Assembly: GCA_964504195.1 (NCBI GenBank)
Contig: CAZDDI010000048.1
Coordinates: forward strand, 1 to 35,556
Length of the DNA: 35,556 bases
Direction of reading: 5' to 3'
Source of the DNA: CAZDDI01 sp964504195
Lineage (GTDB): Bacteria > Chloroflexota > Anaerolineae > B4-G1 > SLSP01
Both the position numbers and the translations under genes were made by a program. Shown here piece after piece: positions 23,826 through 30,950 of the stretch. The notes beneath the pieces were generated by a model. That model worked only from the letters and a program-made list of their open reading frames with translations. It made no database searches and had not been told where the DNA came from. How positions within the stretch are numbered: position 1 is the first letter of the stretch; each line of letters begins with the position of its first letter.

Positions 23826-24443
23826 TTATTCCTCTGTGCGCGGCGCAAGCAGCTTGTAGCCGCGTCCGAGCACGCTCAAGAGCACCTGCGGCTGGGCCGG
23901 GTCGCGCTCGATTTTGGCGCGCAAGCGGCGCACCAGATTTTTGATCTGGTAATCGTAGACATCCGCCTGATACTCCGGCCAGACCGCTGCGCCGATGGCG
24001 TCTTTGGCGCAGACTTCGCCGCTATGCGCGTACAGATAGCTCAACAGCTCAAATTCCTTGGGCGAAAGTTCTACCGATTGACGATCCACGCGCACAACGC
24101 CTGCGGCGACATCCATTTCCAGGGTGGGAAAGGGGGCGTCGCGGTAAGTGCTGTCTGGATCGTGGTACACCAGCTGCACATCGCCAATCTCGATGCAATC
24201 CCGGTCTTGCAGTGCGGTGGGAGAGCGCAGTGGCGCGGCATTAAGGCGCGTGCCGTTGGTGCTGCCGAGGTCTTCCAGCGTGAAGCGCCGCCCCGCGCGG
24301 TACAGGCGGGCGTGCTGGCGGGAGGCTTGGGGGTGGGTGATGATAATGTCACACTCCGGGCCGCGCCCCAGCGTGATGGCGTCTGCGGCGAGGAGGTGCT
24401 CCTGCCCGGCGGCGTCGGTGAGAAAGGGTGTTAAAGAGGTCAT
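23826..24443 (-). CDS. FHA-winged-helix transcriptional regulator
   Basis: A 205-residue protein fusing an FHA phosphothreonine-binding domain (about 15-95; LGRGPECDI, SRQHARL, STNGT motifs intact) to an OmpR-type winged-helix DNA-binding domain (about 108-200; LSPKEFELLSYLYAHSGEVC, then LVRRLRAKIE and GRGYKL). There is no response-regulator receiver domain. This layout resembles EmbR-like regulators, where FHA binding to a phosphorylated partner controls DNA binding. The Ser/Thr kinase starts 6 bases downstream, so regulation by that kinase is a reasonable inference. The start lies next to a 15-bp palindrome that provides AGGT as the only ribosome-binding-like sequence. Confidence 0.92.
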   Translation of the reverse strand: MTSLTPFLTDAAGQEHLLAADAITLGRGPECDIIITHPQASRQHARLYRAGRRFTLEDLGSTNGTRLNAAPLRSPTALQDRDCIEIGDVQLVYHDPDSTYRDAPFPTLEMDVAAGVVRVDRQSVELSPKEFELLSYLYAHSGEVCAKDAIGAAVWPEYQADVYDYQIKNLVRRLRAKIERDPAQPQVLLSVLGRGYKLLAPRTEE

Positions 24444-24452
24444 GGTAAAGTC

Positions 24453-24485
24453 AGACCTGGCAGGTTTTTGAAACCTGCCAGGTCT
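24453..24485. repeat. Perfect 15-bp AGACCTGGCAGGTTT palindrome
   Basis: AGACCTGGCAGGTTT (24453-24467), a TTG loop, and its perfect complement (24471-24485) fill the 51-base gap between the mutase stop and the FHA start. No T-run follows on the minus strand, so it is not a typical terminator. It is related to 22200-22230. Confidence 0.9.
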
Positions 24486-24494
24486 TGTAATGAT

Positions 24495-26171
24495 TTACAA
24501 CATCACCTTGGGCTGGTACTCGCCCCAGACGTTGCGGAGCACGCCGCAGATTTCGCCGAGCGTGCAATCCGCCTCCACCGCTGCGACCAGCAAGGGCATG
24601 AGCGGGGCATCGGCTGTGCGCGCTGCTGCTTCGATGCGGGCCAGCAGCTCCGCGGCGCGCGCGTTATCGCGCTCGGCGCGCAAGGTCGCCAGCTGCGCAC
24701 GCTGCGCCTGCTCCAGCGCCGGGTCAACCTTGAGCTGCGGCAACGTGGATGCGCCCTCGCTCACCTCGAACCGGTTCACGCCGACGATGACCTGCTCGCC
24801 GCGCTCGATGGCCTGCTGCGCCTGGTATGCGGCGTTGGCAATTTCCGCCTGCATGTAGCCCTGCTCGATGGCCGCCGCCGCCCCGCCCAGCTCATCAATG
24901 GTCTGGATGTACTCTTGCGCGCGGCGCTCGATATCGTTGGTGAGCTCTTCGATGAAGTACGCGCCGCCGAGCGGATCGGCGGTATCGGCCACGCCGGACT
25001 CATGCGCGATGATCTGCTGCGTGCGCAGCGCGACGCGCACGCTGGCCTCGGTGGGCAGCCAGAGCGCCTCATCCATCGAGTTGGTGTGCAGCGATTGGGT
25101 GCCGCCCAGCACCGCCGCCAACGCTTGCAGCGTCACGCGCACCACGTTGTTCACCGGCTGTTGCGCCGTGAGCGTGGAACCGGCGGTCTGCGTGTGGAAG
25201 CGCAGCATCCACGATTTGGCATCCTGCGCGCCGAAGCGCTCGCGCATGATGCGCGCCCAGAGGCGGCGGGCCGCGCGGAACTTGGCGATTTCCTCCAGGA
25301 AATTGTTATGCGCGTTGAAGAAGAACGAGAGGCGCGGCGCGAAATCGTCCACGCTCAAGCCCGCATCGAGCGCGGCCTGCACATAGGCGATGCCATCGGC
25401 CAGGGTGAAGGCGATCTCCTGCGCCGCCGTGCTGCCGGCCTCGCGGATGTGGTAACCGCTGATGCTGATGGTGTTCCACTTGGGCACCTCGGCGGCGGCA
25501 TAGCGGAAGATGTCGGTGATGAGGCGCATGGAGGGGCGCGGGGGGAAGATGTAGGTGCCGCGCGCGACGTATTCCTTGAGGATGTCGTTCTGAATCGTGC
25601 CGTTGAGCTGGCTGGGGGCCACGCCCTGCTCCTTGCCGACGGCGATATACATCGCCCAGAGCACGGCGGCGGGCGCGTTGATGGTCATGGAGGTGCTGAC
25701 CTTATCCAGCGGAATCTCCTTGAACAGCGTGCGCATATCGCGCAGGCTGCTGATGGAGACGCCCACCTTGCCCACCTCGCCGATAGCCATCTCATCGTCC
25801 GCATCGTAGCCCAGCTGCGTGGGCAGGTCGAAGGCGACCGAGAGGCCGGTCTGCCCCTGTTCCAGCAGGTAGCGATAGCGGGCGTTGGACTCTTCGGCGC
25901 TGGCGAAGCCCGCGTACTGGCGCATCGTCCAGAAGCGGCCCCGGTACATGGTGGGCTGGATGCCGCGTGTGAAGGGGTACGCACCGGGGAAGCCCAGATC
26001 GTTGAGGTAGTCGCCGGCCACATCCGCCGGGGTGAGCAGAGGCGCCACTACCGCGCCGGACGTGGTCTCGAACTGGGGCTGGCGCTCCGGGAAGCGGCTC
26101 ACAGCCTTGTTGTAATTCTTCTCCAACCAGCGTTGTTTTTCGGTTGCAATGCGTTCGTCTTCAGGATTCAT
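24495..26171 (-). CDS. Methylmalonyl-CoA mutase large (catalytic) subunit
   Basis: A 558-residue coenzyme B12-dependent acyl-CoA mutase catalytic subunit without the cobalamin-binding domain; that small subunit is not in the window. Diagnostic segments are MYRGRFWTMRQYAGFASAEESN, SVAFDLPTQLGYD, GTIQNDILKEY, RGTYIFPPRPSM, SISGYHIREAG and FRAARRLWARIM. The Arg in VARGTYIFPP corresponds to the carboxylate-binding Arg of methylmalonyl-CoA mutases and is Gln in isobutyryl-CoA mutases, which favours methylmalonyl-CoA; my residue alignment is by eye. ATG 26171 was chosen because AAGGAG lies just upstream; an earlier in-frame start (26207) lies in repeat-like sequence. The enzyme interconverts succinyl-CoA and methylmalonyl-CoA in propionate metabolism. 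Confidence 0.93.
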   Translation of the reverse strand: MNPEDERIATEKQRWLEKNYNKAVSRFPERQPQFETTSGAVVAPLLTPADVAGDYLNDLGFPGAYPFTRGIQPTMYRGRFWTMRQYAGFASAEESNARYRYLLEQGQTGLSVAFDLPTQLGYDADDEMAIGEVGKVGVSISSLRDMRTLFKEIPLDKVSTSMTINAPAAVLWAMYIAVGKEQGVAPSQLNGTIQNDILKEYVARGTYIFPPRPSMRLITDIFRYAAAEVPKWNTISISGYHIREAGSTAAQEIAFTLADGIAYVQAALDAGLSVDDFAPRLSFFFNAHNNFLEEIAKFRAARRLWARIMRERFGAQDAKSWMLRFHTQTAGSTLTAQQPVNNVVRVTLQALAAVLGGTQSLHTNSMDEALWLPTEASVRVALRTQQIIAHESGVADTADPLGGAYFIEELTNDIERRAQEYIQTIDELGGAAAAIEQGYMQAEIANAAYQAQQAIERGEQVIVGVNRFEVSEGASTLPQLKVDPALEQAQRAQLATLRAERDNARAAELLARIEAAARTADAPLMPLLVAAVEADCTLGEICGVLRNVWGEYQPKVML

Positions 26172-26210
26172 AACAACTCCTTTGGGATAGAAAATCTCAA
26201 ATCTCAAATG

Positions 26211-26250
26211 GTGAATGGCGAATCAGCGAAAAGGCGAGAAAGCGAGAAGG
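26211..26250. repeat. GGCGAATCAGCGA-type short repeat before the mutase gene
   Basis: Words GAATGGCGAATCAGCGA, AAGGCGAGAAAGCGAGAAGG run upstream of the mutase ribosome binding site on the minus strand. They are the same family as 28102-28157 and the reverse strand of 1-56. Beyond them, 26251-26298 is C-rich with no gene. Confidence 0.75.
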
Positions 26251-26298
26251 CATCTCCTTCTCCCCATCACCCGCTCACCCACTCCCCCCATCACCCGT

Positions 26299-28062
26299 CT
26301 ACAGACTCTCCAACTCATCCAGCATTTCGGCGATGAGATCGAAGGCACCCTGCCAGAAAGCGGGGGAGGCCATGTCGAACCCGGCCTCTTGGATGATGGC
26401 GTCGGGGCTGGTGGCACCGCCGTGCGCGAGGATGCGGAGGTACTGCGGTTCAAACGCCTCGCGCCCGATCTCCTTGTACTTGCGATAGAGCGCCAACACC
26501 AGCAGGTTGCCGAAAGCGTAGGCATAACAATAGAAGGGCCGTTCGTAGATATGCGGGATGGCGAGCCATTCGTATTGGAAATCGTCAGAAACCGCCACCG
26601 CATCCCCGAACTGCTCGTGCAGGTTTTCGAGATACGCCGCGTTGAGCGCGTCGGGCGTGGCGCCAGCTTTGACCATCTCGTGCGCGCGCTTCTCGAAGAT
26701 CACGAAGTATGCCTGCCGCAGGATGGTGGCGAAGCTATCGGCCAGGAAGGAATTGAGGATGGTGCGCCGAACTTCGGGGTCAGTCTCTTCCTTGAGCAGC
26801 TTATCGTTGAGCAGCATCTCGCCAAAAACGGAAGCCGTCTCCGCCATCGGCAGCGCGGAGTGGAACGTAGTGACGCAATGGTCCGCGGCCAGCTGCGCGT
26901 GGACGGCGTGCCCCAGCTCGTGCGCCAGCGTGGAGACATCGTTGATGGTACCGGCGTAGTTGACCAGCACCCAGGGGGTCAGCCCCGGCAGAACGCCGTA
27001 GCAGTAGGCGCCATCGGCTTTGCGCGGGCGGGTTTCCGAATCAATATGCTGCTCGTGGATGATGCGCAGGGCAAGATCGGCCAGGGTGGGCGAGAAGGCG
27101 CGATAGCTGGCATCCACCAGCTGCACGGCCTCATCGAAGGTGTAGGTCTTGTCGGCATCGTTGAGCGGGGCGTAGACATCGTAGCGGGTGAGCCGCTCCA
27201 GGCCGAGCTGCCGCGCCTTGAAGCGGAAGTAGCGCTGGAAGAGCACGGCGTTTTTGCTGACCACATCGAGCAGCGTGTCTACCACCGCGTCGGGGATGTC
27301 GTTCGCCAGATTGCGCACGCTGATGGGGCTGGCGAAGTGGCGCAGCTGCACGTTCTCGGAGTGCCAATCGCGCAGGCGGGTGGCGTAGATTTGTGCCAGC
27401 ACGTCGGCGCGGTCGGCGTAGTGCTTGAGCAATTCCTGGTAGGCGGCGGCGCGGATAGCGGCATCGGGGTGGTAGACGTAGGCGGAGAGTTGGCCGCGCG
27501 TGAGCGTTTTCTCTTCGCCTTCGATGGTGAGGCGATATTCGATTTTGGTGGTGATGATGTCATAGAGGGTGAGCTGTGCTTCGATGCCGTTGACGTTTTT
27601 GAGGTTGATGATGCGCTCTTCTGGCTCACTGAGCGTGTGGGGCTTGAAGCTGCGCAGCTGTTGCAGATGATAGCGCATATCGCCGCTGGCTTCAAGCAAG
27701 CGGGCGGCGGGTTCATCCTCCAGCTGTTTCCACCAGAGGGTGAAGAACAGCCCACGGTTTTCCGCATCCGCGGCGCGCTGTTGCATCGCGGCGCGGAAGC
27801 CCAGCGCGTCCTGATTGGCGGTGTCTTCGGAGAACCAGAGATGGCTGTAGGCTATCAGGCGCGCGATGTCGGCGTAGAGCGCGTCATATTCCTTGAGCAA
27901 GGCGGCGAAATCGGCGGTGGGGAGATCGGGCGTGAGTTTCTCGCGCCAGAGCTCGAAGGCCGCCAGGCGCGCCTCGACGGCCTCGATATACGCTGTGTAC
28001 TCGGCGGTATCGGGGCGAACCATCAAATCATCCAATTGCCAACGTCCGGGGGAATAGGTCAT
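26299..28062 (-). CDS. M3 family oligoendopeptidase (PepF-like)
   Basis: A 587-residue cytoplasmic zinc metallopeptidase of the M3/PepF group. The zinc motif is HELGH (H381, E382, H385) in STLAHELGHAVHAQ, followed about 25 residues later by the Glu-containing MAETASVFGEML that supplies the third ligand. The C-terminal FYCYAYAFGNLLVLALY segment with YAYAFG is typical of the family. It cleaves short peptides imported from outside or released by proteases such as Lon. ATG 28062 was chosen because AGGAGG is immediately upstream; the earlier in-frame ATG (28095) lies in the repeat tract. It may be read with the downstream mutase gene. Confidence 0.95.
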   Translation of the reverse strand: MTYSPGRWQLDDLMVRPDTAEYTAYIEAVEARLAAFELWREKLTPDLPTADFAALLKEYDALYADIARLIAYSHLWFSEDTANQDALGFRAAMQQRAADAENRGLFFTLWWKQLEDEPAARLLEASGDMRYHLQQLRSFKPHTLSEPEERIINLKNVNGIEAQLTLYDIITTKIEYRLTIEGEEKTLTRGQLSAYVYHPDAAIRAAAYQELLKHYADRADVLAQIYATRLRDWHSENVQLRHFASPISVRNLANDIPDAVVDTLLDVVSKNAVLFQRYFRFKARQLGLERLTRYDVYAPLNDADKTYTFDEAVQLVDASYRAFSPTLADLALRIIHEQHIDSETRPRKADGAYCYGVLPGLTPWVLVNYAGTINDVSTLAHELGHAVHAQLAADHCVTTFHSALPMAETASVFGEMLLNDKLLKEETDPEVRRTILNSFLADSFATILRQAYFVIFEKRAHEMVKAGATPDALNAAYLENLHEQFGDAVAVSDDFQYEWLAIPHIYERPFYCYAYAFGNLLVLALYRKYKEIGREAFEPQYLRILAHGGATSPDAIIQEAGFDMASPAFWQGAFDLIAEMLDELESL

Positions 28063-28101
28063 TGTGTGTGCCTCCTGTGAAAATCTGCAAATCAAAAAAT
28101 C

Positions 28102-28157
28102 TCGAATCAGCGAATGGCGAATCAGCGAGAAAGCGAGAAAGCGAAAAGGCGAATCGG
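28102..28157. repeat. GGCGAATCAGCGA-type short repeat before the oligoendopeptidase gene
   Basis: CGAATCAGCGAATGGCGAAT and following AGCGAGAAAGCGAGAAAGCG words lie 40 bases upstream of the oligoendopeptidase start on the minus strand. It is the best-developed member of the family also found at 1-56, 7104-7139 and 26211-26250. Confidence 0.8.
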
Positions 28158-28170
28158 TAAACGCATCCTA

Positions 28171-28198
28171 AAAAATCTTTGCGGCCTTGCGGCTTTGC
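28171..28198. repeat. GCAAAG-word repeat
   Basis: AAATCTTTGCGGCCTTGCGG-type words follow the repeat above and end at the stop region of the next minus-strand gene. They match the words at 9931-10001 after polA. Confidence 0.6.
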
Positions 28199-28200
28199 GT

Positions 28201-28605
28201 TTAATTTTCTGTTCTCATGGGTGGCGATACGCGCCAGTGTAAGGCGGCGACCAGGGCCAGGAAGAGTGCGGTGAGTACGGCATCGCGGCCCCAGAGCGCG
28301 CGGGCGTAGCTGGAGCGGTCGGCGAGCAGGCGCAGGAGCCACAGGGCCAGTTGATAGGCCAGGGCCAGCGGCAGCACCGGGCGCAAGATGGAGCGCCGCC
28401 ATAGCAGCGCGCCGAGTCCGGTAAAGAGCGCGCCCGCCACGATGTAGCCGAGGCCCAGGAGCGGCAGCGGGAGCGCGAGCGGCCAATCCTGCAACGCCGG
28501 CTGAACGTAGAACGCCAGCCCGCCGCGCACCAGGTTCGCCAGGCCCACGAGCAGGTAAAGCAGGGATAGCCCACGTCGCGCCGTCTTCACGCTCTGATTG
28601 TACAC
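28201..28605 (-). CDS. Hypothetical four-helix membrane protein
   Basis: A 134-residue protein with about four predicted membrane helices (SLLYLLVGLANLVRGGL; LPLLGLGYIVAGALFTGLGA; LPLALAYQLALWLLRLL; AVLTALFLALVAALHW). The proposed start is GTG 28605 and a second GTG a few codons later is equally possible; neither has a strong ribosome binding site. High GC and coding-like composition support a real gene. No family recognised. It is the most upstream member of the minus-strand run that includes the oligoendopeptidase. Confidence 0.55.
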   Translation of the reverse strand: MYNQSVKTARRGLSLLYLLVGLANLVRGGLAFYVQPALQDWPLALPLPLLGLGYIVAGALFTGLGALLWRRSILRPVLPLALAYQLALWLLRLLADRSSYARALWGRDAVLTALFLALVAALHWRVSPPMRTEN

Positions 28606-28633
28606 CAGGACGGGGTAAAGGCAATGGGGAGAG

Positions 28634-28668
28634 GCGTGAAACGTGAGACGTGAGACGTGATGCGTGAA
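28634..28668. repeat. GTGAGACGTGATGCGTGAA repeat
   Basis: GGCGTGAAACGTGAGACGTG and following GTGATGCGTGAA words match the arms of the hairpin at 7057-7103. Only one arm is present here, so no strong hairpin forms. Confidence 0.6.
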
Positions 28669-28721
28669 GAGCAGATGGGAGATGTTTCCGTGGCTTGCAT
28701 ACGTAATAGATACAATGCGGC

Positions 28722-28749
28722 TTGTATTTCATGCCGCTTATGCTATGAT
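28722..28749 (+). promoter_or_regulatory. Possible promoter, first of two similar copies
   Basis: TTGTAT (28722-28727), 16 bases, TATGAT (28744-28749). The whole block resembles 30141-30168, with about two thirds of positions identical, including ATGCTATGAT. Both lie upstream of small membrane or lipoprotein genes of the RHS-tail region. No gene was seen in 28606-28992. Confidence 0.4.
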
Positions 28750-28836
28750 GTGTTCTATCATGCAAGTTGCCCCTTGGGTTGAAGGGGGAATTCAGGACAC
28801 GGATTTTGTGAATCAGACGGATTGTTTTTTCGGTTC

Positions 28837-28983
28837 CTAGCAGTTTGTCGGAGAGGAAATAGCTACCTGTGAATTTGCCGCTTTTTATGTCTCGAATGGG
28901 ACGCGAAGGCTGTTTTTCGGTTCGAAACTATGCTCAAATGGGATATTTTTAGCCGTATGATGATCTCTCCGACAGGCTGCTAG
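28837..28983. mobile_element. MITE-like element with 20-bp terminal inverted repeats
   Basis: CTAGCAGTTTGTCGGAGAGG (28837-28856) matches the reverse complement of 28964-28983 (CTAGCAGCCTGTCGGAGAGA) at 17 of 20 positions. The 147-bp unit has no coding capacity and lies between the repeat-rich spacer and a small membrane gene. The ends look like insertion-sequence termini, so a transposase-dependent miniature element is likely. Flanking target duplications are not obvious. Confidence 0.6.
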
Positions 28984-28992
28984 AGGTAGCAA

Positions 28993-29313
28993 ATGATAGA
29001 GACCTTGATTGTAAAAACCAGAGCAATGTCAACAAAAGAATGGACCGCAATATGCGGATTAGTTGGAGCTGTCATAGCTTTAGGCGCTACAATTGCGATT
29101 TATCTTGATTTTCCTCAAGCGATTGTAGAACCTTTGCTGATTTTCATTCTTTTTGCGGTTACTGTTATGTGTGGGATAGGGGCTATCCGTCAGGAGTTTT
29201 TCCAATACATAATTGTTCGTGGTCGCACGGCGGTGATCTTGAATATCTTGATGATTATTTTTATGTGGAGTATTGTCATCGCACTACTGATTAGCTGGTT
29301 GGCTAAACAATAA
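28993..29313 (+). CDS. Hypothetical small membrane protein
   Basis: A 106-residue protein with three predicted membrane helices (AICGLVGAVIALGATIAIYL; PLLIFILFAVTVMCGIGA; VILNILMIIFMWSIVIALLI). ATG 28993 follows GAGGTAG and lies 10 bases beyond the right end of the MITE-like element. No family recognised. Small membrane proteins are common as immunity proteins or accessory genes in RHS regions, so a link to the toxin tails downstream is possible, but no paired toxin lies next to it. Confidence 0.5.
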   Translation: MIETLIVKTRAMSTKEWTAICGLVGAVIALGATIAIYLDFPQAIVEPLLIFILFAVTVMCGIGAIRQEFFQYIIVRGRTAVILNILMIIFMWSIVIALLISWLAKQ

Positions 29314-29433
29314 CCACATCATGTTTGATGTGGTAACATAGTGGTTGAAGCAGTGTTGGATGAACGGGCTGGAACAGTTACGTTTTTAGGTAGGCCCGTA
29401 TGTCTCAGATTTAACTCATGAAGAGGTGCCGCG

Positions 29434-30054
29434 ATGAAGAAAAAGCCGGTTTTGTTTTGGGGACTGTTAGGGGTGTTAGGCGTACTGGCTTTACTACTCT
29501 TGCAAATGTTTATCGGCGGGTTTGTATATCGGCTAGTTGAGCAAGCCCGGCCGACTTTGAGCGCGACCGAAACTTTATTCGCAGAAGCGGCTATTCGGGC
29601 GAGTGATCTACCTTTTGGTTGGCGGCAAGGCCGCGTGACCATTATATCTGAACCCAATGCGGAGGGACAGTTATACACTTTTTACGGTACGGCCAATCGT
29701 ACTGAAACCTGGATCAATGTGAGCGAGCGGCTATTGCTATACCAAGATGCCGTTGCAGCGCAAACAGGGTATCAGGAACAACATGATCTATGCATTCCCC
29801 CCACAGCGACCCGCTGGCAGGAAATACCGGAGTTAGCATTTGCGCACCAGGCCGACGCACTGCATGTTGAGTGTCTACCCAGCAGCATCAATGGGGCTTC
29901 CAGTCATGCTTGTTGTGCAATTGCGCGGTATGATAATCTGGTGATTGTGCTGCTAGGAAGTGTTTTTGAAGAGCGGTGGCTGAGTATGTCCGAGTTTCGC
30001 GCGGTATTAGAAGCTATGGATCGGCGAGCGGCCGCAGCACTGGATAAGCCATAG
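29434..30054 (+). CDS. Membrane-anchored hypothetical protein, paralogue of the broken 30378 gene
   Basis: A 206-residue protein with one N-terminal membrane anchor (LFWGLLGVLGVLALLLLQMF) and an extracytoplasmic domain. It shares a pattern with the interrupted gene at 30378-30950: D(L/M)PxGW early, YQD in the middle, a Cys followed by a hydrophobic strand (ARYDNLVIVLLG versus YEEYIIIF), and a final helix (FRAVLEAMDRRAAAAL versus IEHIVGAIETRTAQYL). The two are therefore probably divergent paralogues. AGAGGTG precedes ATG 29434. In an RHS-tail region such a protein could be an immunity protein, but this is inference from position only. Confidence 0.6.
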   Translation: MKKKPVLFWGLLGVLGVLALLLLQMFIGGFVYRLVEQARPTLSATETLFAEAAIRASDLPFGWRQGRVTIISEPNAEGQLYTFYGTANRTETWINVSERLLLYQDAVAAQTGYQEQHDLCIPPTATRWQEIPELAFAHQADALHVECLPSSINGASSHACCAIARYDNLVIVLLGSVFEERWLSMSEFRAVLEAMDRRAAAALDKP

Positions 30055-30081
30055 TTCAGCGGCGCTACTGTGCCGCTGAAC
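30054..30081. repeat. Perfect 10-bp hairpin after the 29434 gene
   Basis: GTTCAGCGGC (30054-30063) pairs perfectly with GCCGCTGAAC (30072-30081) over an 8-base loop. It starts at the stop codon of the preceding gene but GGGGTGG follows rather than a T-run, so termination would be weak. Confidence 0.6.
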
Positions 30082-30140
30082 GGGGTGGCGCTGGCGCTGA
30101 CGCGTCCTTGCATTGCGGCGGTGTCTTTCTGCAACGCGCC

Positions 30141-30168
30141 TTGCATTCCATACCATCCATGCTATGAT
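30141..30168 (+). promoter_or_regulatory. Possible promoter, second of two similar copies
   Basis: TTGCAT (30141-30146), 16 bases, TATGAT (30163-30168). It resembles 28722-28749 over about 30 bases. The downstream functional target may be the interrupted gene at 30378; the nearer frame at 30183 is only a fragment. Confidence 0.4.
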
Positions 30169-30182
30169 ACGCTCTGTAGCCC

Positions 30183-30350
30183 TTTAACCGTGCGCCTTTT
30201 GATCAACCGTTTGATGCCTGGTGGGTGCTGTTTGGGATGTACCTTTATGAGCAGTACGGCTCTGACTTGGATCGCCTCACCGAAACAACCTTTACACAGA
30301 CTTTAGAGCAGTTTATACAAGATTATGGGGCTTGCCCCTCATTGGATTAA
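30183..30350 (+). pseudogene. C-terminal fragment of an unrecognised protein
   Basis: An open stretch of 55 codons ends at TAA 30348-30350 and begins after TAG 30177-30179, with no start codon near its beginning. It reads as genuine protein: FDQPFDAWWVLFGMYLYEQ, then GSDLDRLTETTF and DYGACPSLD. The N-terminal part of the gene is missing; promoter-like sequence lies directly upstream. It is probably the tail of a deleted gene. Confidence 0.4.
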
Positions 30351-30377
30351 CAAGAAGTAAGCATAAAAGGACAACCC

Positions 30378-30950
30378 ATGTCACCTAAGCGCTATGTACT
30401 ATGGCTAGTGCTGCTGTTGAGTTTACTGATGCTTGCGTGTGGCTTATATCAACCCAAATCGGCTACGCGCTCTTTTGCAACACAGGAGCTTTTGATCGGT
30501 CTGGAGGACATGCCAGATGGTTGGCAAGTGCACTCTGGCCCAGAAGATCTCCGCACGCCAATAACGGTGGGCGATAGCTTATAGATTGTGTTCACAGCTG
30601 AGAACACCACCGTGCCGTTTCAGACAGCTTCACATAGGGTTTTTCAATATCGCAATCCCCGTCAGGCTAGGTTGATTTATCAAGATGATGTGCTGCCTGA
30701 GCATTGGGGCAGCACACCATTGGAATGGGAATATGAAAGTTCACTGGCGAGTAGCTCTGCCTTTACTTGTTATCGGTACAACGATATCTCACAACCTAAT
30801 TGTCAATGGTCTGGGGTTTACGAAGAATATATCATCATTTTCGATGCCTGGCTAATCCCAGAAAGGATGACCTTGCAAGACATCGAACATATTGTCGGGG
30901 CAATTGAAACGCGCACCGCTCAGTATTTGAGCCTCAATACAAATGAATAA
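30378..30950 (+). pseudogene. Lipoprotein gene interrupted by an in-frame TAG
   Basis: ATG 30378 (AAAGGA upstream) opens a frame with a lipoprotein signal (LVLLLSLLMLACG). After 68 codons a TAG at 30582-30584 interrupts it, and the same frame then continues without a stop to 30950, giving 190 residues if the TAG were a sense codon. The part after the TAG (VFQYRNPRQARLIYQDD..., MTLQDIEHIVGAIETRTA) aligns with the 29434 protein, so the two halves are one broken gene. A sequencing error cannot be excluded. Its last codons overlap the start of the RHS-tail gene at 30943. Confidence 0.7.

Noticed and set aside
24468..26336. A 622-codon plus-strand open frame
   Set aside because: It is antisense to the mutase gene, with the His/Arg/Gly-rich composition of a shadow frame in high-GC DNA.
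26215..28080. A 621-codon plus-strand open frame
   Set aside because: Antisense shadow of the oligoendopeptidase gene; low-complexity Glu/Gly/Val composition and no start signal.
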